This document shows positions 47,281 to 56,770 of a DNA stretch of 64,000 nucleotides, piece by piece; position 1 is the stretch's first letter, and each line of letters starts with the position of its first letter. The notes under the pieces are model-generated. The model searched no databases and had not been told where the DNA came from. It saw only the letters and a list, made by a program, of their open reading frames with translations. Source of the DNA: JAWLEV01 sp046538105 (GTDB lineage: Bacteria > Chloroflexota > Anaerolineae > UBA1429); the NCBI GenBank assembly GCA_046538105.1, contig JBKHJO010000002.1:1-64000 (forward strand), written 5' to 3'. A program made the position numbers and the translations under genes.

Positions 47281-48936
47281 CTAGATTGTAGTAACCTGGT
47301 CGTATTCTCCAAAGACGTCCCGCAGGGTATCGCAGATTTCCCCCAAAGTCGCATAGGTTTTGACGGCATCAAGGATGGGAGGAAACAGATTGTCCTCCCC
47401 CTCGGCCGCCCTCTGTAATGCCTCCAGCGTTTGCCGAACGGCGGTATCATCACGACGCTCCCTCAACCCCTCCAGATGTTGGCGCTGGCGGCGACCTATC
47501 TCTGGATCCACGCTCAGGCGATCAAGATCCACCTCCTGCTTCTCCCTGAAGCGATTGACCCCGACCACAACCCGTTCCCCTGCCTCGATGGCCCGTTGCT
47601 GCTCGTAGGCGCTCCCCTGAATCTCTTGTTGCACATACCCCACGTCGATGGCGGCAGGTGCACCACCCATCTCGTCGATGCGAGCGATATATTCCTGGGC
47701 CTCCCTTTCGATATCCTCCGTCAAATGCTCTATAAAACAACTGCCCGCCAGAGGATCGATGGTATCGGCCACACCGCTTTCATGGGCGATGATCTGCTGT
47801 GTACGTAGCGCGATCTGCACCGACTCTTCCGTGGGCAGGCCCAGGGCCTCGTCCCGCGAATTGGTGTGCAGACTCTGGGTACCGCCCAACACAGCCGCCA
47901 AGGCCTGAAGTGCAACGCGCACCACGTTGTTCTCCGGCTGCTGCGCGGTGAGGGTCACTCCCGATGTCTGTGTATGGAACCTGAGGCGCGCCGATTGAGG
48001 ATCCTCAGCGCCAAAGCGCTCCATCACAAGCCGTGCCCACAGGCGCCGCGCCGCTCGAAACTTGGCCACTTCCTCCAAGAGGTTGTTGTGGGCGGCAAAA
48101 AAGAAGGAGAGACGCCCTACAAAAGCATCGATATGCTGCCCCACCTCCAGTACCGCTTCCACATAGGCGATAGCGTTGGCCAGGGTAAAGGCCACCTCCT
48201 GTACCGCCGTGCAGCCGGCCTCGCGCATATGATAGCCGCTGATGCTCATGGGATTCCAGTGGGGCAGTTCTTCCGTGCAAAAGTTGATGGTATCGGTGAT
48301 GAGCCGCATAGAGGCTTGAGGAGGATAGATATAGGTACCGCGCGCGACATATTCCTTGAGGATGTCATTCTGAATGGTGCCCCGCAGAACTCGACGCTCC
48401 ACCCCCTGCGCGTCCGCCACGGCGATATACATGGCCAGCAGCACGGCCGCTGGGGCATTGATGGTCATGGAGGTACTCACCTCATCCAGGGGTATCCCCT
48501 GAAAGAGGGTCTCCATATCCTCCAAAGAAGATACAGAAACCCCTACCTTGCCCACCTCACCAAGAGCCAGGGGATGGTCGGCATCGTATCCGATCTGCGT
48601 GGGGAGATCAAAGGCCACCGAGAGGCCCGTCTGCCCCTGGTCCAGTAGATACTTGTAGCGACGATTGGACTCCTGCGCCGTGGCGTATCCGGCGTACTGG
48701 CGCATGGTCCACAGGCGCCCTCGATACATGGTGGGATATATCCCTCGTGTAAAGGGATACGCACCGGGGAATCCGAGATCCTCCAAATAGTCCCCCTCTA
48801 CATCGCACGGGGTATAGAGGCGCCTTACCGGTTCCCCATTCAACCGCGGCGGGATGTGCCGCTCGGGATAGCGCTCCAAAAGGGGATTCAGGACATCCCT
48901 TTCCCACTCTGACCTGGCATCCGAGATATCACCCAC
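47281..48936 (-). CDS. Methylmalonyl-CoA mutase catalytic subunit
   Basis: 551-aa TIM-barrel subunit. RLYTPCDVEGDYLEDLGFPG begins the CoA-binding part; YAGYATAQESNRRYKYLL and GLSVAFDLPTQIGYDAD carry substrate contacts; SISGYHMREAGC and TQTSGVTLTAQQPENN are conserved core elements. With the separate B12 subunit it turns methylmalonyl-CoA into succinyl-CoA. The GTG start has a strong GGGGAGGT site at 5 nt; an ATG 23 codons upstream (49005) has none, so the longer form of 574 aa is less likely. First gene of the operon. Confidence 0.93.
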   Translation of the reverse strand: MGDISDARSEWERDVLNPLLERYPERHIPPRLNGEPVRRLYTPCDVEGDYLEDLGFPGAYPFTRGIYPTMYRGRLWTMRQYAGYATAQESNRRYKYLLDQGQTGLSVAFDLPTQIGYDADHPLALGEVGKVGVSVSSLEDMETLFQGIPLDEVSTSMTINAPAAVLLAMYIAVADAQGVERRVLRGTIQNDILKEYVARGTYIYPPQASMRLITDTINFCTEELPHWNPMSISGYHMREAGCTAVQEVAFTLANAIAYVEAVLEVGQHIDAFVGRLSFFFAAHNNLLEEVAKFRAARRLWARLVMERFGAEDPQSARLRFHTQTSGVTLTAQQPENNVVRVALQALAAVLGGTQSLHTNSRDEALGLPTEESVQIALRTQQIIAHESGVADTIDPLAGSCFIEHLTEDIEREAQEYIARIDEMGGAPAAIDVGYVQQEIQGSAYEQQRAIEAGERVVVGVNRFREKQEVDLDRLSVDPEIGRRQRQHLEGLRERRDDTAVRQTLEALQRAAEGEDNLFPPILDAVKTYATLGEICDTLRDVFGEYDQVTTI

Positions 48937-49024
48937 AGCGGACCTCCCCACCCTATCCTCTCTAACGTCCGTATCCGCGTACAGGAGATATTGTGTGCCT
49001 TTCATCTCGTGACGTCAAATCGGA

Positions 49025-49052
49025 TAGATATCCCTCCATCCCATATCGTCAA
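49025..49052 (-). promoter_or_regulatory. Possible promoter of the methylmalonyl-CoA operon
   Basis: TTGACG, 16 bp, TATCTA on the minus strand. If used, the transcript starts about 15 nt before the alternative ATG and about 80 nt before the preferred GTG. Confidence 0.35.
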
Positions 49053-49141
49053 CTGCCCATCTTTCGAAGCAACATGCACCAGAGTCCACAGCATGGACAA
49101 AAGGACGTTTTCTAGGTATCCTATACTTGTCAGGAGGTGGC

Positions 49142-49912
49142 ATGTCTTCATATACGGTAGCACTCGACATCTTTGAGGGACCTCTGGAACTTTTGCTGCG
49201 CCTTATCGAGGCAGAGGAACTGGATATCACCACCATCTCTTTGGCCACCGTAGCAGACCAATACCTGGCCCATCTGGAAGAGATTCAACACGTAGAGTCG
49301 GACGATCTGGCAGACTTTGTCGTGGTGGCCACCGAGCTTTTGGTGATCAAGTCGAGGGTGCTCCTGCCCCAGTCAGAAGAGGACAAAGAGCAGGAGGAAG
49401 AGGACTGGGAGAGCGATCTCGTGAGCAGGCTGCAGGCATATAAACGATTCAAGGAGATGGCCTATCGGCTGGGAGAGATTGAGAAGAGGGGCCAGAGAAG
49501 TTATATGCGGCTCGCTCCGCCCCCCGAGATCGAGCAGCGAGTAAAGCCCGGGCAGGGCGACATCGAGGATCTTTTGCGGGCTCTTGAGGAGATCCTGGAG
49601 AGACACCCACCCCGTTCTCCCGTGGAGGAGATGGTCTCTCGCCTTGAGGTACACATAGATGACTGCATCCAACGCATCCTGACCAGAGTGCACCGGCAGG
49701 AAAGGGTGAGATTCAGCGAGTTAATGCGCGGGGCGCGCTCCCGCATGGAGATCATCGTCACTTTTTTGGGCATGCTGGAACTGATAAAACAGCAACGCAT
49801 TCGGGTATCCCAGGAAAGAACCTTTGGTGAAATATGCCTCGAACAACACCAAGGGGAGGTTACTGCAGAGGGCGCGGGGGAAGCCGCCACGACGGTGGCT
49901 TCAGAAGGATAA
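49142..49912 (+). CDS. scpA: Segregation and condensation protein ScpA
   Basis: 256-aa kleisin subunit of the SMC complex. The N-terminal motif YTVALDIFEGPLELLLRLIE is characteristic; ELLVIKSRVLLP follows, then an acidic Glu/Asp stretch and a C-terminal winged-helix part (VTFLGMLELIKQQRIRV). It links the SMC heads together with ScpB. AGGAGGTGG precedes the ATG. scpB is not next to it, unlike in many genomes. Confidence 0.93.
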   Translation: MSSYTVALDIFEGPLELLLRLIEAEELDITTISLATVADQYLAHLEEIQHVESDDLADFVVVATELLVIKSRVLLPQSEEDKEQEEEDWESDLVSRLQAYKRFKEMAYRLGEIEKRGQRSYMRLAPPPEIEQRVKPGQGDIEDLLRALEEILERHPPRSPVEEMVSRLEVHIDDCIQRILTRVHRQERVRFSELMRGARSRMEIIVTFLGMLELIKQQRIRVSQERTFGEICLEQHQGEVTAEGAGEAATTVASEG

Positions 49913-49996
49913 TCCCTCATCAAAGGGCGAAAGGCTCCAGTTACAGCGAATGCGGCCCGGAAAGAGCCCGCGAAAAAGAGAAAAGTTGATCAGTCC

Positions 49997-50025
49997 TTGA
50001 CGACCTCGAGCAACCATGATAGGAT
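49997..50025 (+). promoter_or_regulatory. Promoter of the LysM lipoprotein
   Basis: TTGACG, 17 bp, TAGGAT, about 45 bp before the ATG. Confidence 0.45.
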
Positions 50026-50068
50026 GGAACACGATTGATCATACGAGGAAAAGAGTGCAAGCATCACA

Positions 50069-50929
50069 ATGTCCAGGATGGAACGTCCACAGCGAGAAAA
50101 CGGAGACGATAAGAGCCACCTTTTCGCATTCCTGGCAGGGACCGGGGCAATGCTCGTTTTTATGACACTGGCCCTGGGCTGCGTGCGGGCCAAGCCACCC
50201 CGTACGGTCACGGTACCCGAAAGCCTTGAACAGACGCAGGAATTTGCTGCTGAGAATATCCTGACCGGGGACGCCGCCAAACGGGCCTCTCTCTCTCCGA
50301 CCATACCCACGCTGGGCATCACGGCTACTCTTCCGCCTCCCACACCCACGCCGACCACAACATCTCCACCCACCACCACAGTCGAGATCCCTCCCATAGG
50401 CGCGACGACGACCTCCTCCGCTCGCCAGCCCCCGCATTCCACAGATGAGGTGGTGCACGTGGTGAAACCGGGAGAGACCCTTTACAGCATCGCCGAGAGA
50501 TATGGCACTACCGTATTGGCCATCATCGACAAGAACGACCTTCCCTACTCGAATGCAATTCGCGTAAACCAAGAACTTGTGATCCCGGTAGGGCACAAAC
50601 CGTCGGGGACTCTCACCCCCTATACCGTCAAGCACATGGTAAAACAGGGCGAGAGCCTGGCCCAACTCGCCCGCGCGTATCGGACCACGATCTCCGACAT
50701 CATAGCAGAGAATCCCCATATCAAAGATCCCAACGACCTGTCACCAGGCACCACGCTTACCATCAGGACGGGCACAGCACCCCCTGTTCGCCTTCACGTC
50801 GTGGCCCCGGGACAGAATCTCTACGCCATCGCCAGGCGATACGGCGTGAGCGTGGAGACCCTGGTGCGCGCCAATGGACTGCGGAACCCCAATACCATTC
50901 ATGTGGGGCAACAACTTGTGGTTCCTTGA
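50069..50929 (+). CDS. Lipoprotein with three LysM repeats
   Basis: 286-aa exported protein. A hydrophobic start ends in LALGC, a lipobox. A Pro/Thr-rich spacer (about 80-115) leads to three LysM modules: VVKPGETLYSIAERYGTTV, MVKQGESLAQLARAYRTTI and VVAPGQNLYAIARRYGVSV, each ending in a VIP/VVP-type strand. LysM binds N-acetylglucosamine polymers, so the protein likely holds on to cell wall or another glycan. No enzymatic domain is attached. A Met three codons inside is an alternative start. Confidence 0.85.
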   Translation: MSRMERPQRENGDDKSHLFAFLAGTGAMLVFMTLALGCVRAKPPRTVTVPESLEQTQEFAAENILTGDAAKRASLSPTIPTLGITATLPPPTPTPTTTSPPTTTVEIPPIGATTTSSARQPPHSTDEVVHVVKPGETLYSIAERYGTTVLAIIDKNDLPYSNAIRVNQELVIPVGHKPSGTLTPYTVKHMVKQGESLAQLARAYRTTISDIIAENPHIKDPNDLSPGTTLTIRTGTAPPVRLHVVAPGQNLYAIARRYGVSVETLVRANGLRNPNTIHVGQQLVVP

Positions 50930-50948
50930 CCCCCCATGGAACACATAT

Positions 50949-50977
50949 TTGGAGCAAGACACAACTGGAACTATAAT
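50949..50977 (+). promoter_or_regulatory. Promoter of the peptide-importer operon
   Basis: TTGGAG, 17 bp, perfect TATAAT, leaving a leader of about 155 nt to the first binding-protein gene. Confidence 0.55.
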
Positions 50978-51137
50978 TGTGCGATTGGCTACAAATTCAG
51001 GATACAATATGACAAGGCGTCGATTTTATCCTCCAGCGGGGATCGTTTGACCGGAAGCAGTAGAAGATGACGCGAGGCGGTCATGTGGGGGATGAATAGA
51101 GTTATCTCATTTCACAACACTCTCTGAGGAGGGAAAA

Positions 51138-52793
51138 ATGGCAAGTAAGAAAGTAGTTCTCGTTTTGCTGGCCGTCTTTATGGCTTTGTCGACGGTGGTG
51201 AGCGGATGTGCTGGAGGGAAGGCCGAGGGGCCCGAACTCAATTGGAACCTGGGCACCGAACCTCCCACCGCGGACCCTGCCCTGGCCACAGACACCACAT
51301 CGGTGCAGGTGGACCAGGCGCTCTTTTTGGGGTTGACGGACTTTGACGACGAGACCATGGAGATCGTATCCGAACTGGCCACAGATTGGGACGTATCCGA
51401 CGATGGTCTCGTGTGGACGTTCAATATGCGGGATGACGCCTATTGGGTGGACTATGATCCCGAGAGCGGAAAGACGGAAAAGCTGGACAACGTCACGGCC
51501 CACGACGTGGAATACGGCGTAAAGCGCACCATCAACCCCGAAACGGCGTCGGATTATGCTTACGTCGACTATATCATCAAGAATGCCGAGGCCGTAAACA
51601 CTGGTGAGAGCACAGACCTGGACAGCATCGGCGTAGAGGCCGTCGACGACTATACGGTACAGTTCACGCTGGAACGACCCGCGGGTTATTTCCCCGCCAT
51701 CGCCGGCATGTGGGTTAACCGCCCCGTACCCCAGGATATCATCGAGGAACATGGGGATACGTGGACAGAACCCGAGAACATTGTGACCAACGGCCCCTAC
51801 TGTCTTGACACGTGGGACCACGAAGACAAGATGGTCTTTGTCAAGAATCCTCACTACTATGCAGCAGATGACGTGCAGATCGCCAAGGTCAACTGCGTCA
51901 TGGTCACCGAGGACTCGACGGCGTTTGCCATGTACGAGAACGACGAACTGGACGTGCAATCACCGCCCCAGGAGGACATGGATCGCGTCAAGGCGGACCC
52001 CGAGTTGTCCGAGGAACTCTACATCGCGCCAGATCTCTGTACCTACTACTATGGTTTCAACACGACCAAGGAACCGTTCGACGATCCCCTGGTGCGAAAG
52101 GCCTTCTCCTACGCCTTTGATCGGCAGAAACTGATCGACACCGTAACCAAGGGCGACCAGAAGCCGGCCCAGACCTTTGCCTGCCCCGGTATCTTTGGCA
52201 GCCCGGCGGAAAACCCGGACTTTTCCGGTATCACCTTCGATCCCGACAAGGCCAAAGAACTGTTGGCAGAAGCGGGGTACCCGGAGGGCGAGGGGCTGCC
52301 CGACATCACGCTTATGTTCAATACCAGCGAGGGGCACCAAAAGATCGCCGAGTTCGCTCAGCAGACCTGGAAAGAGAACCTGGGCGTGGAAGTAAAACTG
52401 GCCAACCAGGAGTGGAAAGTTTATCTGGACACTGTGACCGAGGACGCACCGCAGATCTACCGCCTGGGTTGGTGTGCGGACTATCCGGATGAGAACAACT
52501 GGGTCATGGAAGTCTTCCACCCCACAAAGAGTTCCAACGATCCCCAATGGGATCCCGAGTCAGAATCTGCACAGAGATTCATGGAACTGACAGAGCAGGC
52601 GGCAGAAGAACCCGATCCTGCCAAGCGTGAGGAACTCTACTTTGAGGCGGAAAAGATCCTTTGCGTCGACGAGGCCATCATCGCGCCTATCTACTACTAT
52701 ACGATCGTCGTCTGCACCAAGCCATACGTGAACCGCACGTATGCGCCTCTGGGTGGCGAGCACTGGGAGCAGTGGACCATCGACAAGGAATAG
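51138..52793 (+). CDS. oppA: Oligopeptide ABC transporter binding lipoprotein (first)
   Basis: 551-aa family-5 solute-binding protein. Signal peptide with lipobox VVSGC, then LNWNLGTEPPTADPAL and the family pattern of LATDWDVSDDGLVWTFNMRD and GFNTTKEPFDDPLVRKAFSY. It captures peptides (or another solute of this family) outside the cell for the permease encoded next. GAGGAGGG precedes the ATG. A terminator after it should make this gene more abundant than the permease genes. Confidence 0.88.
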   Translation: MASKKVVLVLLAVFMALSTVVSGCAGGKAEGPELNWNLGTEPPTADPALATDTTSVQVDQALFLGLTDFDDETMEIVSELATDWDVSDDGLVWTFNMRDDAYWVDYDPESGKTEKLDNVTAHDVEYGVKRTINPETASDYAYVDYIIKNAEAVNTGESTDLDSIGVEAVDDYTVQFTLERPAGYFPAIAGMWVNRPVPQDIIEEHGDTWTEPENIVTNGPYCLDTWDHEDKMVFVKNPHYYAADDVQIAKVNCVMVTEDSTAFAMYENDELDVQSPPQEDMDRVKADPELSEELYIAPDLCTYYYGFNTTKEPFDDPLVRKAFSYAFDRQKLIDTVTKGDQKPAQTFACPGIFGSPAENPDFSGITFDPDKAKELLAEAGYPEGEGLPDITLMFNTSEGHQKIAEFAQQTWKENLGVEVKLANQEWKVYLDTVTEDAPQIYRLGWCADYPDENNWVMEVFHPTKSSNDPQWDPESESAQRFMELTEQAAEEPDPAKREELYFEAEKILCVDEAIIAPIYYYTIVVCTKPYVNRTYAPLGGEHWEQWTIDKE

Positions 52794-52815
52794 GCTCCCG
52801 CCATCGCTAGGATGT

Positions 52816-52850
52816 GTGCCACATGGCCCCAGTGACCATGTGGCACTTTT
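52816..52850 (+). terminator. Intrinsic terminator inside the importer operon
   Basis: GTGCCACATGG pairs perfectly with CCATGTGGCAC, then TTTT. It separates the abundant binding protein from the permeases. Confidence 0.88.
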
Positions 52851-53027
52851 ATGTATATAGTGGGATGTGTGTTATAATATGTGGTTGGTGTTCCAATCTG
52901 GATTTCGCCTTACGACAGAGACAACATCCATGATAAATAGTACACTATCCATTGAAACCATCTGGATTCTCAGTGGATACAGTTGGGAATTTCCGTAACG
53001 TACAGGGAGGACAGATAATAGAAAGAG

Positions 53028-53975
53028 ATGGGACGATATATCGTTCGACGCATATTGTGGTTAATCCCCGTGTTCCTCTTTATCTCCATCGTCACCTTTG
53101 CCCTGGTGCACGCCGTCCCCGGCGGACCCTTTGACCGCGAAAAGCCCCTACCGGCCGAGATCAGAGCCAACCTGAACAAGCACTATGGCATCGATCAACC
53201 CCTATGGAAACAGTACACCGACTATATAGGTTTGACTCGCAACCCACAGGGAGAGTTTGCCGGCGTCCTTCAATGGGAATTTGGCCCCTCTTATGCCTCG
53301 CGCAGCCGCACCGTGAACGACATCTTTCGCGATCACCTACCCGTCTCCTTACAGTTGGGCCTGGTAGCCATGTTGATCGCCGTAGGCATGGGCGTGCCCC
53401 TGGGCGTGTTGGCCGCACTGAAACAGAACACTATATGGGACTATGCGAGCATGACGGTGGCCATCTTTGGTGTGTCGGTGCCCTCTGTGGTCCTGGGTCC
53501 CCTGCTCATCCTCCTCTTCGCCCTGACCCTGGGATGGTTTCCCGTGGCTGGATGGGGACGGCTGAAGCAGGTGATCATGCCCGCCACCGCCCTGGGGCTG
53601 GGCTCATCGGCCATCATCGCCCGCCTGACGCGGGCCAGCATGCTACAGGTCACACGGGAAGATTACATACGCACGGCGCGCGCCAAGGGCTTGAGCGAAA
53701 AAGTCGTGATCGTACGTCACGCGCTAAAGAATGCCTTTATCCCGGTCGCCACTGTCCTGGCTCCCATGTTCGCTGCCGTCGTCACGGGGAGCTTTGTGGT
53801 GGAACAGATATTTGCCATCCCCGGCATGGGCAAATACTTTATCACCAGTATCAGTAACCGGGACTATCCCGTCGTGATGGGAACGGTGCTCATGTACGCC
53901 CTCTTTTTGACTGTATCGACTCTCGTCGTCGACATCATATACGCCTTCCTGGATCCCCGGATCCATTACGATTAG
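53028..53975 (+). CDS. oppB: Oligopeptide ABC transporter permease OppB-type
   Basis: 315-aa membrane protein with about six helices, starting GRYIVRRILWLIPVFLFISI. The EAA loop with the ATPase contact reads DYIRTARAKGLSEKVVIVRH. It pairs with the OppC-type protein to form the channel. A TATAAT box (52873-52878) lies after the upstream terminator and may give it a separate start of transcription. Confidence 0.92.
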   Translation: MGRYIVRRILWLIPVFLFISIVTFALVHAVPGGPFDREKPLPAEIRANLNKHYGIDQPLWKQYTDYIGLTRNPQGEFAGVLQWEFGPSYASRSRTVNDIFRDHLPVSLQLGLVAMLIAVGMGVPLGVLAALKQNTIWDYASMTVAIFGVSVPSVVLGPLLILLFALTLGWFPVAGWGRLKQVIMPATALGLGSSAIIARLTRASMLQVTREDYIRTARAKGLSEKVVIVRHALKNAFIPVATVLAPMFAAVVTGSFVVEQIFAIPGMGKYFITSISNRDYPVVMGTVLMYALFLTVSTLVVDIIYAFLDPRIHYD

Positions 53976-53990
53976 AAAGGACAGTTCTTC

Positions 53991-55049
53991 ATGAGCAAAC
54001 AACAACGGGCCGCTCGCCGTCTAACCACCGGTACGGACCGCGAGTCCCAACATAGAGTAACCAACCTGTGGCAGGACGCTTTTGAGCGCTTGCTCCGAAA
54101 CAGGGCCGCCATCATCGGAGGCATCCTCGTGCTTCTATTGATCTTTTTGGGTATATTCGCCGATGCCCTTGCTCCCTATCATTACGCAGTGGGCAATTCG
54201 CAAGAAAACTATATGGTCCCCCTGTGGCTAACAAGGGTGATGCCCGGAAACATGCAGGATTACGCCAGCATAGGAAACAAATTCCCGTTGGGCGCCGACT
54301 ACTTGGGGCGTGACCTCCTGAGCCGCGTCATCTATGGTATCCGCGTGTCCCTGCCCGTTGGCTTTATCGGGGCCCTGACGGCCCTGATCCTCGGTCTCGT
54401 ATACGGTTGTATATCGGGATACTATGGCGGAAGAGTGGACGACATTATGATGCGTATCGTAGAGATCGTATATGCCTTTCCCACGATGCTACTCATCATC
54501 CTGCTCATGGCCTTTTTCAAAACCACTTTTGGTGGCACGCCAGAACCGGGGACGGCATCTTATACGTTCAACAAGATCAACAACGCCATCGACGGACTCT
54601 TTGGTTTACAGGGCGGAGGCATCTTTTTCATCTTTATGGGCATCGGGATTACGGCCTGGATGGGCACCGCCCGTCTGGCGCGAGGACAGATTCTCTCCCT
54701 GAAAGAGAAGGAGTTTATCGAAGCCTCCCGCATGATCGGGTCCAGCGACCTGCGTATCATTGTGCGGCACATCCTGCCCAACATCATCGGCCCCATCCTG
54801 GTCAGCGTGACGCTAGATATCCCCAGTTACATAAACACCGAGGTGTTTTTGAGCTTCATCGGGCTGGGCGTCGATCCTCCCACTCCGAGTTGGGGAAACA
54901 TGATCTCTGAAGGGGCCAGGTCTATCCGCTCCTATCCCAACCAGGTACTCTTTCCCGCTATCATCCTGTCCCTGACCATGTTTGCTTTCAACTTTTTGGG
55001 AGACGGATTGCGTGACGCGTTGGATCCTCGCATGCGAGGCACCCAGTAG
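53991..55049 (+). CDS. oppC: Oligopeptide ABC transporter permease OppC-type
   Basis: 352-aa permease. A cytoplasmic N-terminus and first helix (NRAAIIGGILVLLLIFLGIF), then the BPD transport domain; the EAA loop is EFIEASRMIGSSDLRIIVRH. A periplasmic-side insertion of about 50 residues between helices (GGTPEPGTASYTF) is longer than in typical OppC. It starts 15 bp after oppB. Confidence 0.92.
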   Translation: MSKQQRAARRLTTGTDRESQHRVTNLWQDAFERLLRNRAAIIGGILVLLLIFLGIFADALAPYHYAVGNSQENYMVPLWLTRVMPGNMQDYASIGNKFPLGADYLGRDLLSRVIYGIRVSLPVGFIGALTALILGLVYGCISGYYGGRVDDIMMRIVEIVYAFPTMLLIILLMAFFKTTFGGTPEPGTASYTFNKINNAIDGLFGLQGGGIFFIFMGIGITAWMGTARLARGQILSLKEKEFIEASRMIGSSDLRIIVRHILPNIIGPILVSVTLDIPSYINTEVFLSFIGLGVDPPTPSWGNMISEGARSIRSYPNQVLFPAIILSLTMFAFNFLGDGLRDALDPRMRGTQ

Positions 55050-55077
55050 AGACTCTAGCAGTGAATGGGGAATGAAC

Positions 55078-56736
55078 ATGTCCAGGCATACCTGGCTGGG
55101 CGGTATAGGGCTGATCCTGCTCTCTTTATGTGTCCTAAGTGGGGCCTGCGTCGCCGCCGGCTATCTGGCCTACAGGGGCTTTTGGGTCGGGGATTCCTCC
55201 CCGATCCCCCAGGTGGTTCCCCCTGGCAAGGTACAGCGGGAAGATACGGGGGGAACTCTCCGCGTCCTTGGCGGACAGCCCCCGACACTGGACCCGGCCA
55301 TGGTACAGGACAGCACATCTGCAGAATATGTGGTCCATCTCTATAGCGGTCTGGTAGCCCTCAACGAGAAACGGGAGATCGTACCCGATCTGGCCAGGGA
55401 ATGGGAATTCGATCACGACGATACCACGTATACCTTTCATCTGGAGGAAGCGATCCAATTCGCCGATGGAACTCCCATCACCGCGCAGGACATCGTCTAT
55501 TCTATAGAGCGGGCCTGTGACCCGCGGCTGGGCTCCCCCGTGGCAGAAGCCTATTTGGGAGATATTGTGGGGGCAAGGGCCTTTATGGACGGAGAAGCGG
55601 AACGGATCGCGGGCCTGGAAATTCTAGATTCGCATACTCTGCAGATTGATATAGCTGCGCCCAAAGCCTACTTTTTGGCCAAACTCACCTATCCCACGGC
55701 CTTTGTGGTGGATGAAGAGCAAATAACACAGGAGGGAACAGCGTGGCTGGAGGCTCCCAACGGAAGCGGGCCCTTTGTTCTGGAGCGCCACGATGAAGAT
55801 GAGATTATCCTCCTACGCAATGAGCGTTACTATGGAAAGAAACCAGCCCTCCAGAGGGTGGAATATGTGATGGGCGAGGGTATGCCCATCACCATGTATG
55901 AGAACGATATGCTGGACATCGTCAACGTACCTCCATTCGAGATCGAGCGTGTATCGGACCCGTACAATCCGCTACATGACGAATTGGTGCAGAGCACGGA
56001 ATTGAGTCTGCAGTATCTGGGCTTGAACGTGAACAGGCCCCCTTTTGACGACGTGAAGGTGCGCCAGGCCTTCGCTCAGGCCATCGACAAGGAAAAACTT
56101 GCCGGGCTTGTACTGAAGGGCACCGGCACGCGGGCAGAGGGCATTTTGCCCCCCGGAATGCCTGCCCATAAGGCACCTCTGAGAGACTGGGCCCATGACT
56201 CCCAGGCAGCGCGCGAGAATCTGGAGCGTTCGTCCTATGGCACCGAGGAGGAAATGCCCGAAATCGTGCTGGCCATCAGCGGCACCAGCGGACATATGCC
56301 CGACACGACGCGGGCGATACGGCACATGCTCTCAGAGAGTCTGGATCTGGACATCATGGTACAACAAGTAGACTGGGAACACTTTTTGGATGACCTGAGC
56401 GTGCAACGCTATCAGATGTTCTCTTCTGGTTGGATCGCCGATTACCCGGATCCCCAGAACTTTTTAGATATTCTTTTTCACAGCAAAAGTTCTCAAAATC
56501 ATACAGGATACCATAATCAACGGGTGGACGAACTGTTGGAGGCGGCGCGGGTGGAAAGCGACGCGGCAAAACGCTGGGAGCTCTACCGAGAGGCGGAACG
56601 TATTCTCGTGCAGGAGGCGCCAATAGTTCCCCTGTATCATGGTATGAATCACTATTTGGTGAAACCCAATATCAAGGAGTTTAGTGCTGGTGCGGGACTG
56701 CGCCCGTGGCTGAAGGATGTCCGCATCGAGGACTGA
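55078..56736 (+). CDS. Second peptide ABC transporter binding protein
   Basis: 552-aa family-5 solute-binding protein, a paralogue of the first one in this operon: both share the LRVLGGQPPTLDPAMVQDS-type start of the mature part and a MYENDxLD segment. The N-terminus is a membrane helix (GLILLSLCVLSGACVAAGYL) with a poor lipobox, so it may be anchored by the helix. The start was set at the Met 7 nt after GGGG; an ATG two codons earlier is close to that site. Its place between oppC and oppD is unusual and suggests a second specificity for the same permease. Confidence 0.85.
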   Translation: MSRHTWLGGIGLILLSLCVLSGACVAAGYLAYRGFWVGDSSPIPQVVPPGKVQREDTGGTLRVLGGQPPTLDPAMVQDSTSAEYVVHLYSGLVALNEKREIVPDLAREWEFDHDDTTYTFHLEEAIQFADGTPITAQDIVYSIERACDPRLGSPVAEAYLGDIVGARAFMDGEAERIAGLEILDSHTLQIDIAAPKAYFLAKLTYPTAFVVDEEQITQEGTAWLEAPNGSGPFVLERHDEDEIILLRNERYYGKKPALQRVEYVMGEGMPITMYENDMLDIVNVPPFEIERVSDPYNPLHDELVQSTELSLQYLGLNVNRPPFDDVKVRQAFAQAIDKEKLAGLVLKGTGTRAEGILPPGMPAHKAPLRDWAHDSQAARENLERSSYGTEEEMPEIVLAISGTSGHMPDTTRAIRHMLSESLDLDIMVQQVDWEHFLDDLSVQRYQMFSSGWIADYPDPQNFLDILFHSKSSQNHTGYHNQRVDELLEAARVESDAAKRWELYREAERILVQEAPIVPLYHGMNHYLVKPNIKEFSAGAGLRPWLKDVRIED

Positions 56737-56770
56737 AAAAAGAAGGATTCTTACTGGAGGAAGTACTACT

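Noticed and set aside
48937..49005. ATG at 49005 as start of the mutase catalytic subunit
   Set aside because: It lacks a ribosome binding site and adds 23 residues not expected in the family; the GTG at 48936 has a strong GGGGAGGT.
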